Part shown: one piece after another, positions 1 to 5,871 of the stretch | Layout of the letters: each line of letters opens with the position of its first letter | Numbering within the stretch: position 1 is the first letter of the stretch | Origin: Gammaproteobacteria bacterium | Lineage (GTDB): Bacteria > Pseudomonadota > Gammaproteobacteria > Pseudomonadales > Pseudohongiellaceae | DNA: 6,672 nt | Assembly: GCA_016762975.1 (NCBI GenBank) | Contig: JAESUV010000180.1 | Span: forward strand, 1,058-7,729 | Reading direction: 5' to 3' | Made by a program: the position numbers and the translations under genes | The notes under the pieces: generated by a model | Databases searched by the model: none | What the model was told of the DNA's origin: nothing | Seen by the model: only the letters and a program-made list of their open reading frames with translations

Positions 1-219
1 AAGACTCGCCTGCAGGAATTTTTGCAGGCTCAGAGAAAGGATTTACCTAAATACGAAGTAGTTGAAATTAGTGGCCCCGCACACAAACAGGTATTTCATG
101 TTCGGTGCGCCTTAGAATCACTGGGTACAGAGGCTACGGGCTCCGGCGCCAGCAAGCGTGAGGCGGAGCAGCAAGCTGCAACGAAAATTTTGAATGCGAT
201 GGAGGCAACAACAAACTAG
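1..219 (+). CDS. rnc: Ribonuclease III, C-terminal part (dsRNA-binding domain only)
   Basis: The window opens inside this gene, in frame from base 1, and shows its last 72 codons ending at TAG 217-219. The visible protein is a double-stranded RNA binding domain. It begins KTRLQEFLQ, as in E. coli RNase III, and ends with the helix-2 signature GSGASKREAEQQAA, whose Ser/Lys/Arg residues contact the dsRNA phosphate backbone in this fold. The catalytic endonuclease domain, with its acidic metal-binding residues, lies upstream of the window and cannot be assessed. The enzyme cleaves dsRNA in rRNA precursors and structured mRNAs. Its stop lies two bases before the era start, the usual rnc-era arrangement. 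A GGAGG at 201-205 lies inside rnc but is rather far (16 nt) from the era ATG. Confidence 0.95.
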   Translation, partial: KTRLQEFLQAQRKDLPKYEVVEISGPAHKQVFHVRCALESLGTEATGSGASKREAEQQAATKILNAMEATTN

Positions 220-221
220 GC

Positions 222-1139
222 ATGAATAAATCCAAAGAACAAGATACGCCACCTAGCCGCTGCGGCTACATTGCTATAGTGGGTCGTCCCAATGTAGGCA
301 AATCGACGCTGCTGAACCATCTGCTGCACCAAAAAATTAGTATTACATCGCGCAAGCCGCAGACCACCCGTCATAGAATTATGGGAATAAACAGTGATGA
401 TCATCATCAATGTCTGTTCGTTGATACCCCAGGCCTGAACGCTCAACATAACAAGGCGCTCAATAAGATTATGAACGACACCGTGTTTAACGTGATTAAA
501 GACGTTGATGTGGTGTTATTTGTCGTCGAGCGTTTCATCTGGAACGAAGCGGATCAATATGTATTAGATGCGCTGACCTATTCGAAAGTGCCTGTGCTGC
601 TGGTCATCAATAAGATCGATCTAGTGCAGGACAAGACAGCGTTGTTACCGCATATCGCGAAGTTAAGAGAGAAGCGGGAGTTTACCGAAATAGTTCCTGT
701 CTCCGCTCTTGGTGGCCACAATCTCGACACCATCGATCAGTTGGTGAAAGCTTTACTACCTGAGGCGCCGTTTCTCTTTCCGAAAGACCAGATAACCGAT
801 AGAAGCTCTAGGTTCCTCGCCGCCGAATTGATACGCGAAAAGGCGACGCGGCAATTGGGTGACGAATTGCCCTATGAAGTCACAGTGGAGATCGAGAAGT
901 TTGAGACTGTTAAGTCCGTTTTGCATATTCACGGTCTAATTTTGGTGGACAAGAAAGGGCAGAAACGAATTGTAATTGGCAAAGACGGCGATCGACTGAA
1001 GCAGATCGGAAGCGCGGCGCGCGAAGATATGGAGACGGCATTTCAGAGCAAGGTTATGCTGAATCTTTGGGTAAAAGTAAAATCCGGCTGGGCCGACGAT
1101 GAAAGAGCGTTGCAGAGCCTAGGTTACGTAGATAGATAG
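222..1139 (+). CDS. era: GTPase Era (30S ribosome assembly)
   Basis: This 305-residue protein has the full Era architecture. The N-terminal GTPase domain carries G1 GRPNVGKS at 21-28, switch I threonines in KPQTTRHR (T48-T49), G3 DTPG at 68-71, G4 NKID at 130-133 and G5 SAL at 161-163. The C-terminal half is a KH domain with the RNA-binding GKDG loop at 253-256. Era binds the 3' end of 16S rRNA and checks 30S maturation, linking it to growth and cell division. Length is close to the E. coli protein (301). The ATG at 222 follows the rnc stop by two bases with no well-placed ribosome binding site, so termination-reinitiation coupling with rnc is likely. No key residue is missing. Unusually for this operon, a 297-bp repeat-bearing gap separates era from recO. 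Confidence 0.98.
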   Translation: MNKSKEQDTPPSRCGYIAIVGRPNVGKSTLLNHLLHQKISITSRKPQTTRHRIMGINSDDHHQCLFVDTPGLNAQHNKALNKIMNDTVFNVIKDVDVVLFVVERFIWNEADQYVLDALTYSKVPVLLVINKIDLVQDKTALLPHIAKLREKREFTEIVPVSALGGHNLDTIDQLVKALLPEAPFLFPKDQITDRSSRFLAAELIREKATRQLGDELPYEVTVEIEKFETVKSVLHIHGLILVDKKGQKRIVIGKDGDRLKQIGSAAREDMETAFQSKVMLNLWVKVKSGWADDERALQSLGYVDR

Positions 1140-1148
1140 GTCGAATAA

Positions 1149-1276
1149 GTTGCACAGGGATGTGCAACCATTGCCCGTTAAGGGCAATGCGAGTGCGTCA
1201 AAAGCAAGTGAAATGACATTTCACGCCAGCATTTGGCGCACGACATACTGAAAAATCATGGATGATTTTTCAGTAT
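1149..1276 (+). repeat. Structured tandem repeat unit, copy 1 (four predicted hairpins)
   Basis: This is the first of two tandem copies in the era-recO gap; the period is 137 bp at the left end. Hairpin 1 is GTTGCACA/TGTGCAAC (1149-1156/1161-1168) with loop GGGA. Hairpin 2 is CATTGCCC/GGGCAATG (1169-1176/1182-1189) with loop GTTAA. Hairpin 3 is a long arm: GTGCGTCAAA (1193-1202) pairs with TTTGGCGCAC (1232-1241) through one T-G wobble, then come a short GC/GC step and an inner GTGAAA/TTTCAC (1208-1213/1219-1224) around TGACA. Hairpin 4 is a perfect 14-bp stem (1245-1258/1263-1276) with loop TGGA. No transposase, long ORF or terminator-like T-tract follows. It could be a dispersed palindromic repeat (REP-like) or a structured RNA element. 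I do not recognise the family. Confidence 0.9.
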
Positions 1277-1285
1277 CGATTAACA

Positions 1286-1415
1286 GTTGCACAGGGATGT
1301 GCAACCATTGCCCGTTAAGGGCAATGCGAGTGCGCCAAAGGCAAGGAAAATGACACTTTTACGCCAGCTTTTGGGGCACGACATACGGACAAAGTCAGGG
1401 ATGACTTTTCCGTAT
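1286..1415 (+). repeat. Structured tandem repeat unit, copy 2 (four predicted hairpins)
   Basis: The second copy begins 9 bases after copy 1 ends. Its first 49 bases (1286-1334) are identical to 1149-1197, so hairpins 1 and 2 are unchanged. Hairpin 3 (1330-1339/1370-1379) keeps its outer arm with one G-G mismatch, improves the wobble of copy 1 to C-G, and retains an inner AAAA/TTTT stem. Hairpin 4 (1383-1397/1402-1415) again has 14 paired bases, with a bulged C at 1390 and a GGGA loop at 1398-1401. Its sequence differs from copy 1 at two base pairs, both by double changes that keep pairing. The copy ends 21 bases before the recO ATG, so a transcript entering from era would carry these structures in the recO leader. 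Confidence 0.9.
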
Positions 1416-1436
1416 AAAATAAATAGATAGAGCATC

Positions 1437-2147
1437 ATGGATTCGAGAGTTGCACTACAGCCGGCCTACGTATTGCACACCCAGCCTTTTCAGAACACCA
1501 GCCTGTTAGTCGATTTCTTCACCATGGACTATGGCCGTGTACGTGCGGTCGCCAAGGGCGCACGCAGCGCCAAGTCAAAATACCGTTCACTTCTGCAGCT
1601 TTTTCAGCCGCTGCTGGTTTCGCTCTCCGGTCGTGGTGAGCTGAAAACCCTAACCGGCCTAGAGAGCAGCTTGGGTGCGATGAGGCTTAAAGGGCAGCGC
1701 TTGTTTAGCGGCATGTATATCAATGAGCTGTTGACGCGATTATTGATGAATCACGTTGAGCACAAACAACTCTATCTCGCTTATCAGGATACGCTAGTGG
1801 CACTGCAAGGAGATGCGGGACTCCAGCTCTTGCTGCGTCAGTTTGAGCTGTGTCTATTGAGTGAGTTAGGTTATGGCATCAATCTGGAATCAGACTGCCA
1901 CTCTCACGAGCCCATCGACGTGGATCGGAGTTATCGGTTTACACCTGACATTGGTTTTCAAGTTCTAGTTGATGAAGGCCAGCACAATAGCAGCAAGGTC
2001 TATCTAGGGTCGCATATAGTCTCCCTGCGCGAACATGACCTGACAGACACCGCTGTAGTTAAAGCCGCCAAGCGTCTATTGAGAACGGCATTGGCTGCGC
2101 ATCTCGGTGGCAAGCCTCTTCACAGCCGCAGCCTTTTCGCAAAATAA
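1437..2147 (+). CDS. recO: DNA repair protein RecO
   Basis: The 236-residue product matches gammaproteobacterial RecO along its length (E. coli 242). The N-terminal OB-fold is recognisable from residues AYVLHTQPFQNTSLLVDFFT, then YGRVRAVAKGAR. The middle has SGRGELKTL and MYINELLTRLL, and the end has AAKRLLRTAL followed by LGGKPLHSRSLF. RecO works in the cytoplasm with RecR (and RecF) to displace SSB and load RecA on gapped single-stranded DNA. The four-cysteine zinc cluster of some other bacterial RecO proteins is absent, as expected for this group. The ATG at 1437 is the natural start, but only a weak AGAG (1429-1432) precedes it. A TATAAA (1413-1418) overlapping the last upstream hairpin resembles a -10 box without a convincing -35. 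pdxJ, the frequent downstream partner, is not here. Confidence 0.96.
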   Translation: MDSRVALQPAYVLHTQPFQNTSLLVDFFTMDYGRVRAVAKGARSAKSKYRSLLQLFQPLLVSLSGRGELKTLTGLESSLGAMRLKGQRLFSGMYINELLTRLLMNHVEHKQLYLAYQDTLVALQGDAGLQLLLRQFELCLLSELGYGINLESDCHSHEPIDVDRSYRFTPDIGFQVLVDEGQHNSSKVYLGSHIVSLREHDLTDTAVVKAAKRLLRTALAAHLGGKPLHSRSLFAK

Positions 2148-2224
2148 TCTAGACCTTGCCTCACCCGAGTTTACTTTCGGAATTTTCTATCAACCTCCAG
2201 CTTTCGCCTGCTACGCTTTCCGTG

Positions 2225-2230
2225 TAGAAT
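2225..2230 (+). promoter_or_regulatory. Possible -10 element for cysM
   Basis: TAGAAT matches the sigma-70 -10 consensus at five of six positions and lies 48 bp before the cysM ATG, in the 131-bp recO-cysM spacer. The hexamer 17 bp upstream (TTTCGC, 2202-2207) is a poor -35, so an activator may be needed if this is real. GCTTTCCG occurs on both sides of it (2215-2222 and 2236-2243), 21 bp apart. This is a weak call based on sequence match alone. Confidence 0.3.
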
Positions 2231-2278
2231 TTTGCGCTTTCCGGTATCTTCTTAAACTCGCTGTTGGCTACTACTACC

Positions 2279-3166
2279 ATGTCTTATCAAAGCATTCAGA
2301 CACAAATTGGCAACACGCCATTGGTTAAGCTGCAGCGCCTTCCTGGCGCTACCAGCAATACAATTCTGGCAAAACTTGAGGGTAACAACCCGGCCGGCTC
2401 GGTAAAGGATAGGCCTGCGCTCAGCATGATTCAGCAGGCGGAACTTCGGGGCGAGATCAAGCCCGGCGATGTGCTTATAGAGGCCACTAGCGGCAACACC
2501 GGCATCGCACTGGCTATGGTCGCTGCAGTGATGGGATATCGGATGATCCTGATAATGCCAGATAATATGAGTAATGAGCGTAAAGCGTCGATGACGGCGT
2601 ACGGCGCAGAACTCATTAGTGTCAGCGAGGAAGAAGGCATGGAAGGCGCCCGTGATTTAGCGGCGCGTATGCATTTAGAAGGCAAAGGCAAGGTATTGGA
2701 TCAGTTTGCCAATCAGGACAACCCCAATGCGCACTACGTTCATACAGGCCCAGAAATTTGGCGCGACACGAAGGGCGAGATAACTCACTTCGTCAGCTCC
2801 ATGGGAACGACGGGCACAATTATGGGCGTGTCGCGCTACCTTAAGGAGCAGAACCCAGAGATAGAAGTTATTGGGCTGCAACCAAAAGAAGGATCTCGCA
2901 TTCCCGGCATTCGTCGATGGTCGTCAGAATACCTTCCTTCCATATTCGAAAGTAGCCGTGTTGATCGGGTTGTCGATGTTGAACAGGGTGACGCCGAACG
3001 CACGATGAAAGAACTTGCTAAGAAGGAGGGCATTTTTTGTGGTGTTTCGTCTGGCGGCTCGATCTATGCAGCACTGCAGCTTTCCAAAGAGTTAACTAAC
3101 GCCACTATAGTCGCGATAATCTGTGACCGTGGTGACCGTTATCTCTCTACAGGCGTATTTCAATAG
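2279..3166 (+). CDS. cysM: Cysteine synthase B (O-acetylserine sulfhydrylase B)
   Basis: This 295-residue fold-type II PLP enzyme makes cysteine from O-acetylserine and sulfide, or S-sulfocysteine from thiosulfate. Starting from the ATG at 2279, the PLP-binding lysine is K43 in NNPAGSVKDR. The substrate-binding loop TSGNT is at 70-74, the phosphate-binding GTTGT at 176-180, and the pyridine-nitrogen serine lies in CGVSSGG at 254-260. The stretch IPGIRRW at 209-214 and the C-terminal CDRGDRYLSTGVF are typical of CysM rather than CysK. An in-frame TTG at 2264 would add five residues (MATTT), but the ATG aligns with family N termini ahead of IGNTPLVKLQR. Neither start has a clear ribosome binding site. 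The protein ends a few residues earlier than E. coli CysM (303). Its location just upstream of rlmD matches Pseudomonas gene order. Confidence 0.96.
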   Translation: MSYQSIQTQIGNTPLVKLQRLPGATSNTILAKLEGNNPAGSVKDRPALSMIQQAELRGEIKPGDVLIEATSGNTGIALAMVAAVMGYRMILIMPDNMSNERKASMTAYGAELISVSEEEGMEGARDLAARMHLEGKGKVLDQFANQDNPNAHYVHTGPEIWRDTKGEITHFVSSMGTTGTIMGVSRYLKEQNPEIEVIGLQPKEGSRIPGIRRWSSEYLPSIFESSRVDRVVDVEQGDAERTMKELAKKEGIFCGVSSGGSIYAALQLSKELTNATIVAIICDRGDRYLSTGVFQ

Positions 3167-3226
3167 GGCGCCTGACTCGTCATTAAACTCTCATTAAGCA
3201 CTCATTTGGCTATCAGCTAACGAAGC

Positions 3227-3340
3227 ATGTGGCGCCAGTCGATTTTGACGCTGTGCTACATCACCTACATCACCTACATCACCTATATCACCTGCATCAC
3301 CTATCGAGTTAGCAGTAAATTTTGGCGAGCCCCTAGCTGA
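3227..3340 (+). CDS. Doubtful 37-codon ORF encoding a Tyr-Ile-Thr repeat peptide
   Basis: An ATG at 3227 opens a 37-codon frame ending at TGA 3338-3340. The 9-bp repeat reads as three residues per copy, giving four Tyr-Ile-Thr units and one Cys-Ile-Thr (residues 11-25). The peptide starts MWRQSILTLC and ends basic (YRVSSKFWRAPS), so it would have a moderately hydrophobic centre and a polar, positive tail. Against it being a gene: there is no ribosome binding site (ACGAAGC precedes the ATG), a 9-bp repeat without internal stops keeps any frame open automatically, and no related protein is known to me. If real, a small membrane peptide is conceivable, but this is speculation. Confidence 0.15.
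   Translation: MWRQSILTLCYITYITYITYITCITYRVSSKFWRAPS
3256..3300 (+). repeat. Five-copy 9-bp tandem repeat (CTACATCAC)
   Basis: Units start at 3256, 3265, 3274, 3283 and 3292. The first three are identical CTACATCAC, the fourth is CTATATCAC and the fifth CTGCATCAC; a partial unit (CTAT) follows. Perfect copies at one end and decayed copies at the other are typical of slippage-generated arrays. The spacing is shorter than one helical turn, unlike most iterons, and the unit is not a DnaA box. The copy number may vary between strains. Confidence 0.95.
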
Positions 3341-3391
3341 TTAACTGGCCACCCTACCTACACTTGATCTCGCTCTCTTCGCTGCAAGTTT

Positions 3392-3419
3392 TTGACAGGA
3401 CTACGCATGTCTGTAAACT
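3392..3419 (+). promoter_or_regulatory. Candidate sigma-70 promoter for rlmD
   Basis: A perfect -35 TTGACA (3392-3397) is followed after 16 bp by TAAACT (3414-3419), which matches the -10 consensus at four of six positions. Transcription would start near 3426 and give a leader of about 60 nt before the rlmD ATG at 3488. That leader would contain, or begin within, the hairpin at 3424-3445. The -35 is strong and the -10 is mediocre; no experimental support is available. Confidence 0.45.
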
Positions 3420-3423
3420 TGCG

Positions 3424-3445
3424 CGCTCGATAGAAAAATCGAGTG
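3424..3445 (+). other. Hairpin in the rlmD leader
   Basis: CTCGAT (3426-3431) pairs with ATCGAG (3438-3443) around an AGAAAA loop. One G-T wobble and one C-G pair extend it to eight pairs. No T-tract follows, so it is not an intrinsic terminator. It lies near the predicted start of the rlmD transcript and might stabilise the 5' end. Confidence 0.55.
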
Positions 3446-3487
3446 AAGGCCAGAGTAATTCACTAATTAGTCAGAGACTCCCTAAAT

Positions 3488-4897
3488 ATGAGTAGACGTA
3501 GACATGGGCGCGGCAAGCTTCCAGCGGAGCCAGTTACCCTCGAGATAGAATCCCTGAGTCATGAAGGGCGTGGAATCGCACACCTCGATGGAAAAGTAGC
3601 CTTTGTAGATGGCGCGCTTGCGGGTGAGCAAGTGTCCGCCACCTACGTAAGGCGCCGTGGAAAATTCGATGAATTAAAAGCCACCCTAGTGCTCAATCCA
3701 TCGGAGGATCGGGTAACTCCCCCCTGCGAATTCGCGGGTTTGTGCGGCGGTTGTTCCTTGCAGCATATGGATACTGATGCGCAGATTGAGTTCAAACAAT
3801 CGGTGCTACTCGAGCAGATGCAGCATGCTACCGGCATGGCATTGGGTGATATTGAGCTACTACCGAAGTTACAGGATGCTACTCAATTTTACCGACGCAA
3901 GGCGCGACTCGCCGTCCGTGTTGTCAGTAAGAAGGGCGGTGGGCTCGTAGGATTCAGAGAAAAGTACAGCAGCTTTATTGCAGATATGGATGACTGCAAA
4001 GTGCTCGTCAAAGAAGTGGCCGTGTTGATTCGTCCGCTGCGGGATCTGATTACCCGATTGCAGGGCTGTCTAAACATTCCGCAAATAGAAGTTGCTGTTG
4101 GTGAAGAGCTGCTAAACAGTGAAGATGCAGCGGTGAGCACATCTGCCGAGCCTCGGCTCCAAGTCGCACTGGTTTTTCGCCATCTACAGCCGCTTAGTGA
4201 ATCAGATACACAAAGCCTAGTGCATTTTGCACAGGAGCACAGTATTCAGCTCTACCTGCAGCCAGGGGGAAATGACACGGTACATAAGCTATTCCCGGAA
4301 GATGGCATAGAACGTTTACAATATTACCTCCCGGAATTTGACTTACAGCTAAAATTTCACCCCATGGATTTTACGCAGATTAACGCGGGCATTAATCGAA
4401 AGATTGTTAGTCAGGCATTGTCATTACTCGAATTAAGTGAAGACGATACGGTATTGGATCTGTTCTGTGGCCTGGGAAACTTTTCCTTGGCTGCGGCGCG
4501 TCGGGTGAAGAAAGTTGTCGGTGTTGAGGGAAGCCAAGAGATGGTTGTTCGTGGCTCAGAGAATGCCTCCCTGAACGGCTTGAGCAACATAGAATTCCAC
4601 GCCGCTGATTTGTTTAAACCCATAGCCGAAAAAGACTGGGCCGCTACAGAATACAGTAAGATAATTATAGACCCGCCTAGGTCTGGGGCTATCGAGATAA
4701 TACCTGAAATAGCAAAACTCGGAGCGAAGACTATCGTCTACGTCTCCTGTAACCCGGCAACACTGGCGCGGGATACAGCGGAGTTGATTAACGCGGGTTA
4801 TCGATTGCGCGCGACTGGGGTAATGGATATGTTTCCTCATACGACGCACGTAGAATCGATGGCCGTATTCGATGCAGGAAAACGGCCGCGGAAATAA
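3488..4897 (+). CDS. rlmD: 23S rRNA (uracil-1939-C5)-methyltransferase RlmD
   Basis: The 469-residue protein is an RlmD/RumA-type SAM-dependent m5U methyltransferase acting on 23S rRNA U1939 (E. coli numbering). An N-terminal TRAM domain (about 15-70) is followed by the [4Fe-4S] ligands C80, C86, C89 and C170, a spacing matching the E. coli enzyme. The C-terminal Rossmann domain has the SAM motif DLFCGLGNF at 324-332 and DPPR at 395-398. The nucleophile is C421 in VSCNPATLARD, and the general base is E456 in HVES; the 35-residue distance between them equals that in E. coli. It is about 36 residues longer than E. coli RlmD (433), partly through an insertion near 205-222 between the Fe-S and methyltransferase regions. 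Only a weak AGAGA precedes the ATG. It sits between cysM and mazG, with relA missing from the usual series. Confidence 0.96.
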   Translation: MSRRRHGRGKLPAEPVTLEIESLSHEGRGIAHLDGKVAFVDGALAGEQVSATYVRRRGKFDELKATLVLNPSEDRVTPPCEFAGLCGGCSLQHMDTDAQIEFKQSVLLEQMQHATGMALGDIELLPKLQDATQFYRRKARLAVRVVSKKGGGLVGFREKYSSFIADMDDCKVLVKEVAVLIRPLRDLITRLQGCLNIPQIEVAVGEELLNSEDAAVSTSAEPRLQVALVFRHLQPLSESDTQSLVHFAQEHSIQLYLQPGGNDTVHKLFPEDGIERLQYYLPEFDLQLKFHPMDFTQINAGINRKIVSQALSLLELSEDDTVLDLFCGLGNFSLAAARRVKKVVGVEGSQEMVVRGSENASLNGLSNIEFHAADLFKPIAEKDWAATEYSKIIIDPPRSGAIEIIPEIAKLGAKTIVYVSCNPATLARDTAELINAGYRLRATGVMDMFPHTTHVESMAVFDAGKRPRK

Positions 4898-4943
4898 CAC
4901 GGCACCTAGATAGAACAAAGCTCGGAATAGAGCGCGATATATC

Positions 4944-4949
4944 GGAGGT
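4944..4949 (+). promoter_or_regulatory. Strong ribosome binding site fixing a TTG start for mazG
   Basis: GGAGGT is an essentially complete Shine-Dalgarno sequence placed 8 nt before TTG 4958. An ATG at 4951 lies only one base after it, which is too close, and its frame (MRVEYCN, then TGA at 4972-4974) is only seven codons long. The site therefore supports TTG as the mazG start. Confidence 0.85.
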
Positions 4950-4957
4950 AATGAGAG

Positions 4958-5824
4958 TTGAGTACTGTAATTGATGATGGCTTGGACGCGCCGACGGCGG
5001 TAGATCGCCTAATAGCGATTATGACGATGTTGCGTGATAAGCAGCATGGCTGCCCCTGGGATCTGGAACAGACCATCAAGTCGCTCCTACCTTATACTAT
5101 TGAAGAGGTTTACGAGGTTGCAGACGCTATCGAGAACAATGACCTCGTAGAGCTTGAAGATGAATTAGGCGACCTGTTGCTGCAGATTATATTTTATGCA
5201 CAGATTGCTAAGGAGCAGGGTGCCTTCGACTTTCAAGACATTGCGACTGCCATAAGCGACAAGTTAGTTAGGCGGCACCCCCATGTTTTCCCTAATGGCG
5301 ATGTACAACAATTCGGAATCGAACAAGATATCAGTGCGCAGCAGGTGGTAGTGAACTGGGAAGCCATAAAAGAGCTTGAGCGGGAAGAGAAGCGTAAGAA
5401 GGGTGGTAAGCAGGCGGCTCAAGAGGGTGAGAGTTTATTGGACGACGTGCCTAGAGCATTGCCTGCAATGGAGCGAGCACGTAAGCTTCAAAAACGGGCA
5501 GCACAAGTAGGGTTCGATTGGGCTGAAATAGCTCCCGTCCTAGCAAAGTTAAAAGAGGAAGTGGCGGAATTTGAAGAAGCCCTAGCTAGCGGCAATCTTG
5601 AGAGGATGAGTGACGAATTGGGCGACGTGTTGTTCACTGCCATCAATCTGGCGCGACATAGCAACATAGAGCCCGAAGTTGCTCTCAGATCTACAAATCG
5701 GCGCTTTGAGACACGTTTCAAATGGATCGAGGTCGCTCTTTTAGCGCAAGGTAAAGCGTTCAAAGACGCAAATTTAGAAGAATTAGATGCTCTCTGGGAT
5801 CAGGCCAAAGAGAACTGTCTATGA
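4958..5824 (+). CDS. mazG: Nucleoside triphosphate pyrophosphohydrolase MazG
   Basis: This 288-residue all-alpha NTP pyrophosphatase hydrolyses (d)NTPs to monophosphates and PPi, cleaning nucleotide pools. In E. coli it also lowers ppGpp and interacts with Era. It has two tandem MazG domains. The N-terminal one has GCPWDLEQT at 31-39, EExxE at 49-53 and ExxD (ELGD) at 69-72. The C-terminal catalytic one has GFDW at 185-188, EExxE at 200-204 and ELGD at 220-223. It is about 25 residues longer than E. coli MazG (263), through an N-terminal extension of some ten residues and a lysine/glutamate-rich linker (about 139-158). Translation starts at TTG behind GGAGGT. It lies 60 bp after rlmD without relA between them, and the end of the gene is tandemly duplicated downstream. 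Confidence 0.96.
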   Translation: MSTVIDDGLDAPTAVDRLIAIMTMLRDKQHGCPWDLEQTIKSLLPYTIEEVYEVADAIENNDLVELEDELGDLLLQIIFYAQIAKEQGAFDFQDIATAISDKLVRRHPHVFPNGDVQQFGIEQDISAQQVVVNWEAIKELEREEKRKKGGKQAAQEGESLLDDVPRALPAMERARKLQKRAAQVGFDWAEIAPVLAKLKEEVAEFEEALASGNLERMSDELGDVLFTAINLARHSNIEPEVALRSTNRRFETRFKWIEVALLAQGKAFKDANLEELDALWDQAKENCL

Positions 5825-5871
5825 AACATCACTGGTAAACACTCTTGAGCAATATCGAATTATTAGAATTA
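5818..5871 (+). repeat. 54-bp tandem duplication, copy 1 (covers mazG stop codon)
   Basis: The unit begins TCTATGAAACATCACTG, taking in the end of the mazG coding sequence and its TGA stop, and runs into AT-rich sequence. It is followed at once by a diverged second copy. The match is clearest over the first 37 bases (only A/G and G/C single differences in the first 23, then a changed four-base block, then TTGAGCA) and again in the AATTATTA-type ends. Confidence 0.8.

Larger units (their letters stand above)
3167..3487. other. Intergenic region cysM-rlmD (321 bp) without a convincing gene
   Basis: No recognisable coding sequence or RNA gene is visible on either strand. The region contains a five-copy 9-bp direct repeat, a short ORF crossing it, a candidate promoter and a small leader hairpin, each listed separately. 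It also holds a perfect 10-bp palindrome ACTAATTAGT at 3462-3471, flanked by CAGAG at 3451-3455 and 3472-3476, and repeated CATTAA words near 3181-3197. I see no intrinsic terminator after cysM, so read-through into rlmD is possible. Confidence 0.7.

Noticed and set aside
1160..1216. An 18-codon ORF starting MCNHCPLRAM is present in both repeat copies (1160-1216 and 1297-1353).
   Set aside because: Most of it lies in the 49 bases identical between copies, so its preservation is automatic. Outside that part, two of three codon changes alter the residue. No ribosome binding site is suitably spaced.
2163..2186. CCGA...TCGG followed by AATTTT after recO looked like an intrinsic terminator.
   Set aside because: The stem is only four pairs with a loop of about eight bases and a poor T-tract.
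3200..3255. On the - strand this stretch shares GCGTCAAAA and a GGCGC word with hairpin 3 of the era-recO repeat, suggesting a decayed third copy.
   Set aside because: Only short words match, and none of the other three hairpins is present; chance similarity is as likely.
3256..3300. The 9-bp array considered as a replication iteron set or a CRISPR remnant.
   Set aside because: Units are contiguous with no spacers, too short for CRISPR, and there is no replication gene, DnaA box or iteron-like spacing.
3212..3352. Complementary words ATCAGCTA (3212-3219) and TAGCTGAT (3334-3341), plus GTGGC/ACTGGCCAC words, could pair over a long distance.
   Set aside because: The two sets are not nested, the arms are short and the loop exceeds 100 nt; no support for a real structure.
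4556..4918. A 120-codon open frame on the - strand across the rlmD 3' end.
   Set aside because: It lies opposite the conserved methyltransferase domain of rlmD, has no recognisable motif and is a frame shadow.
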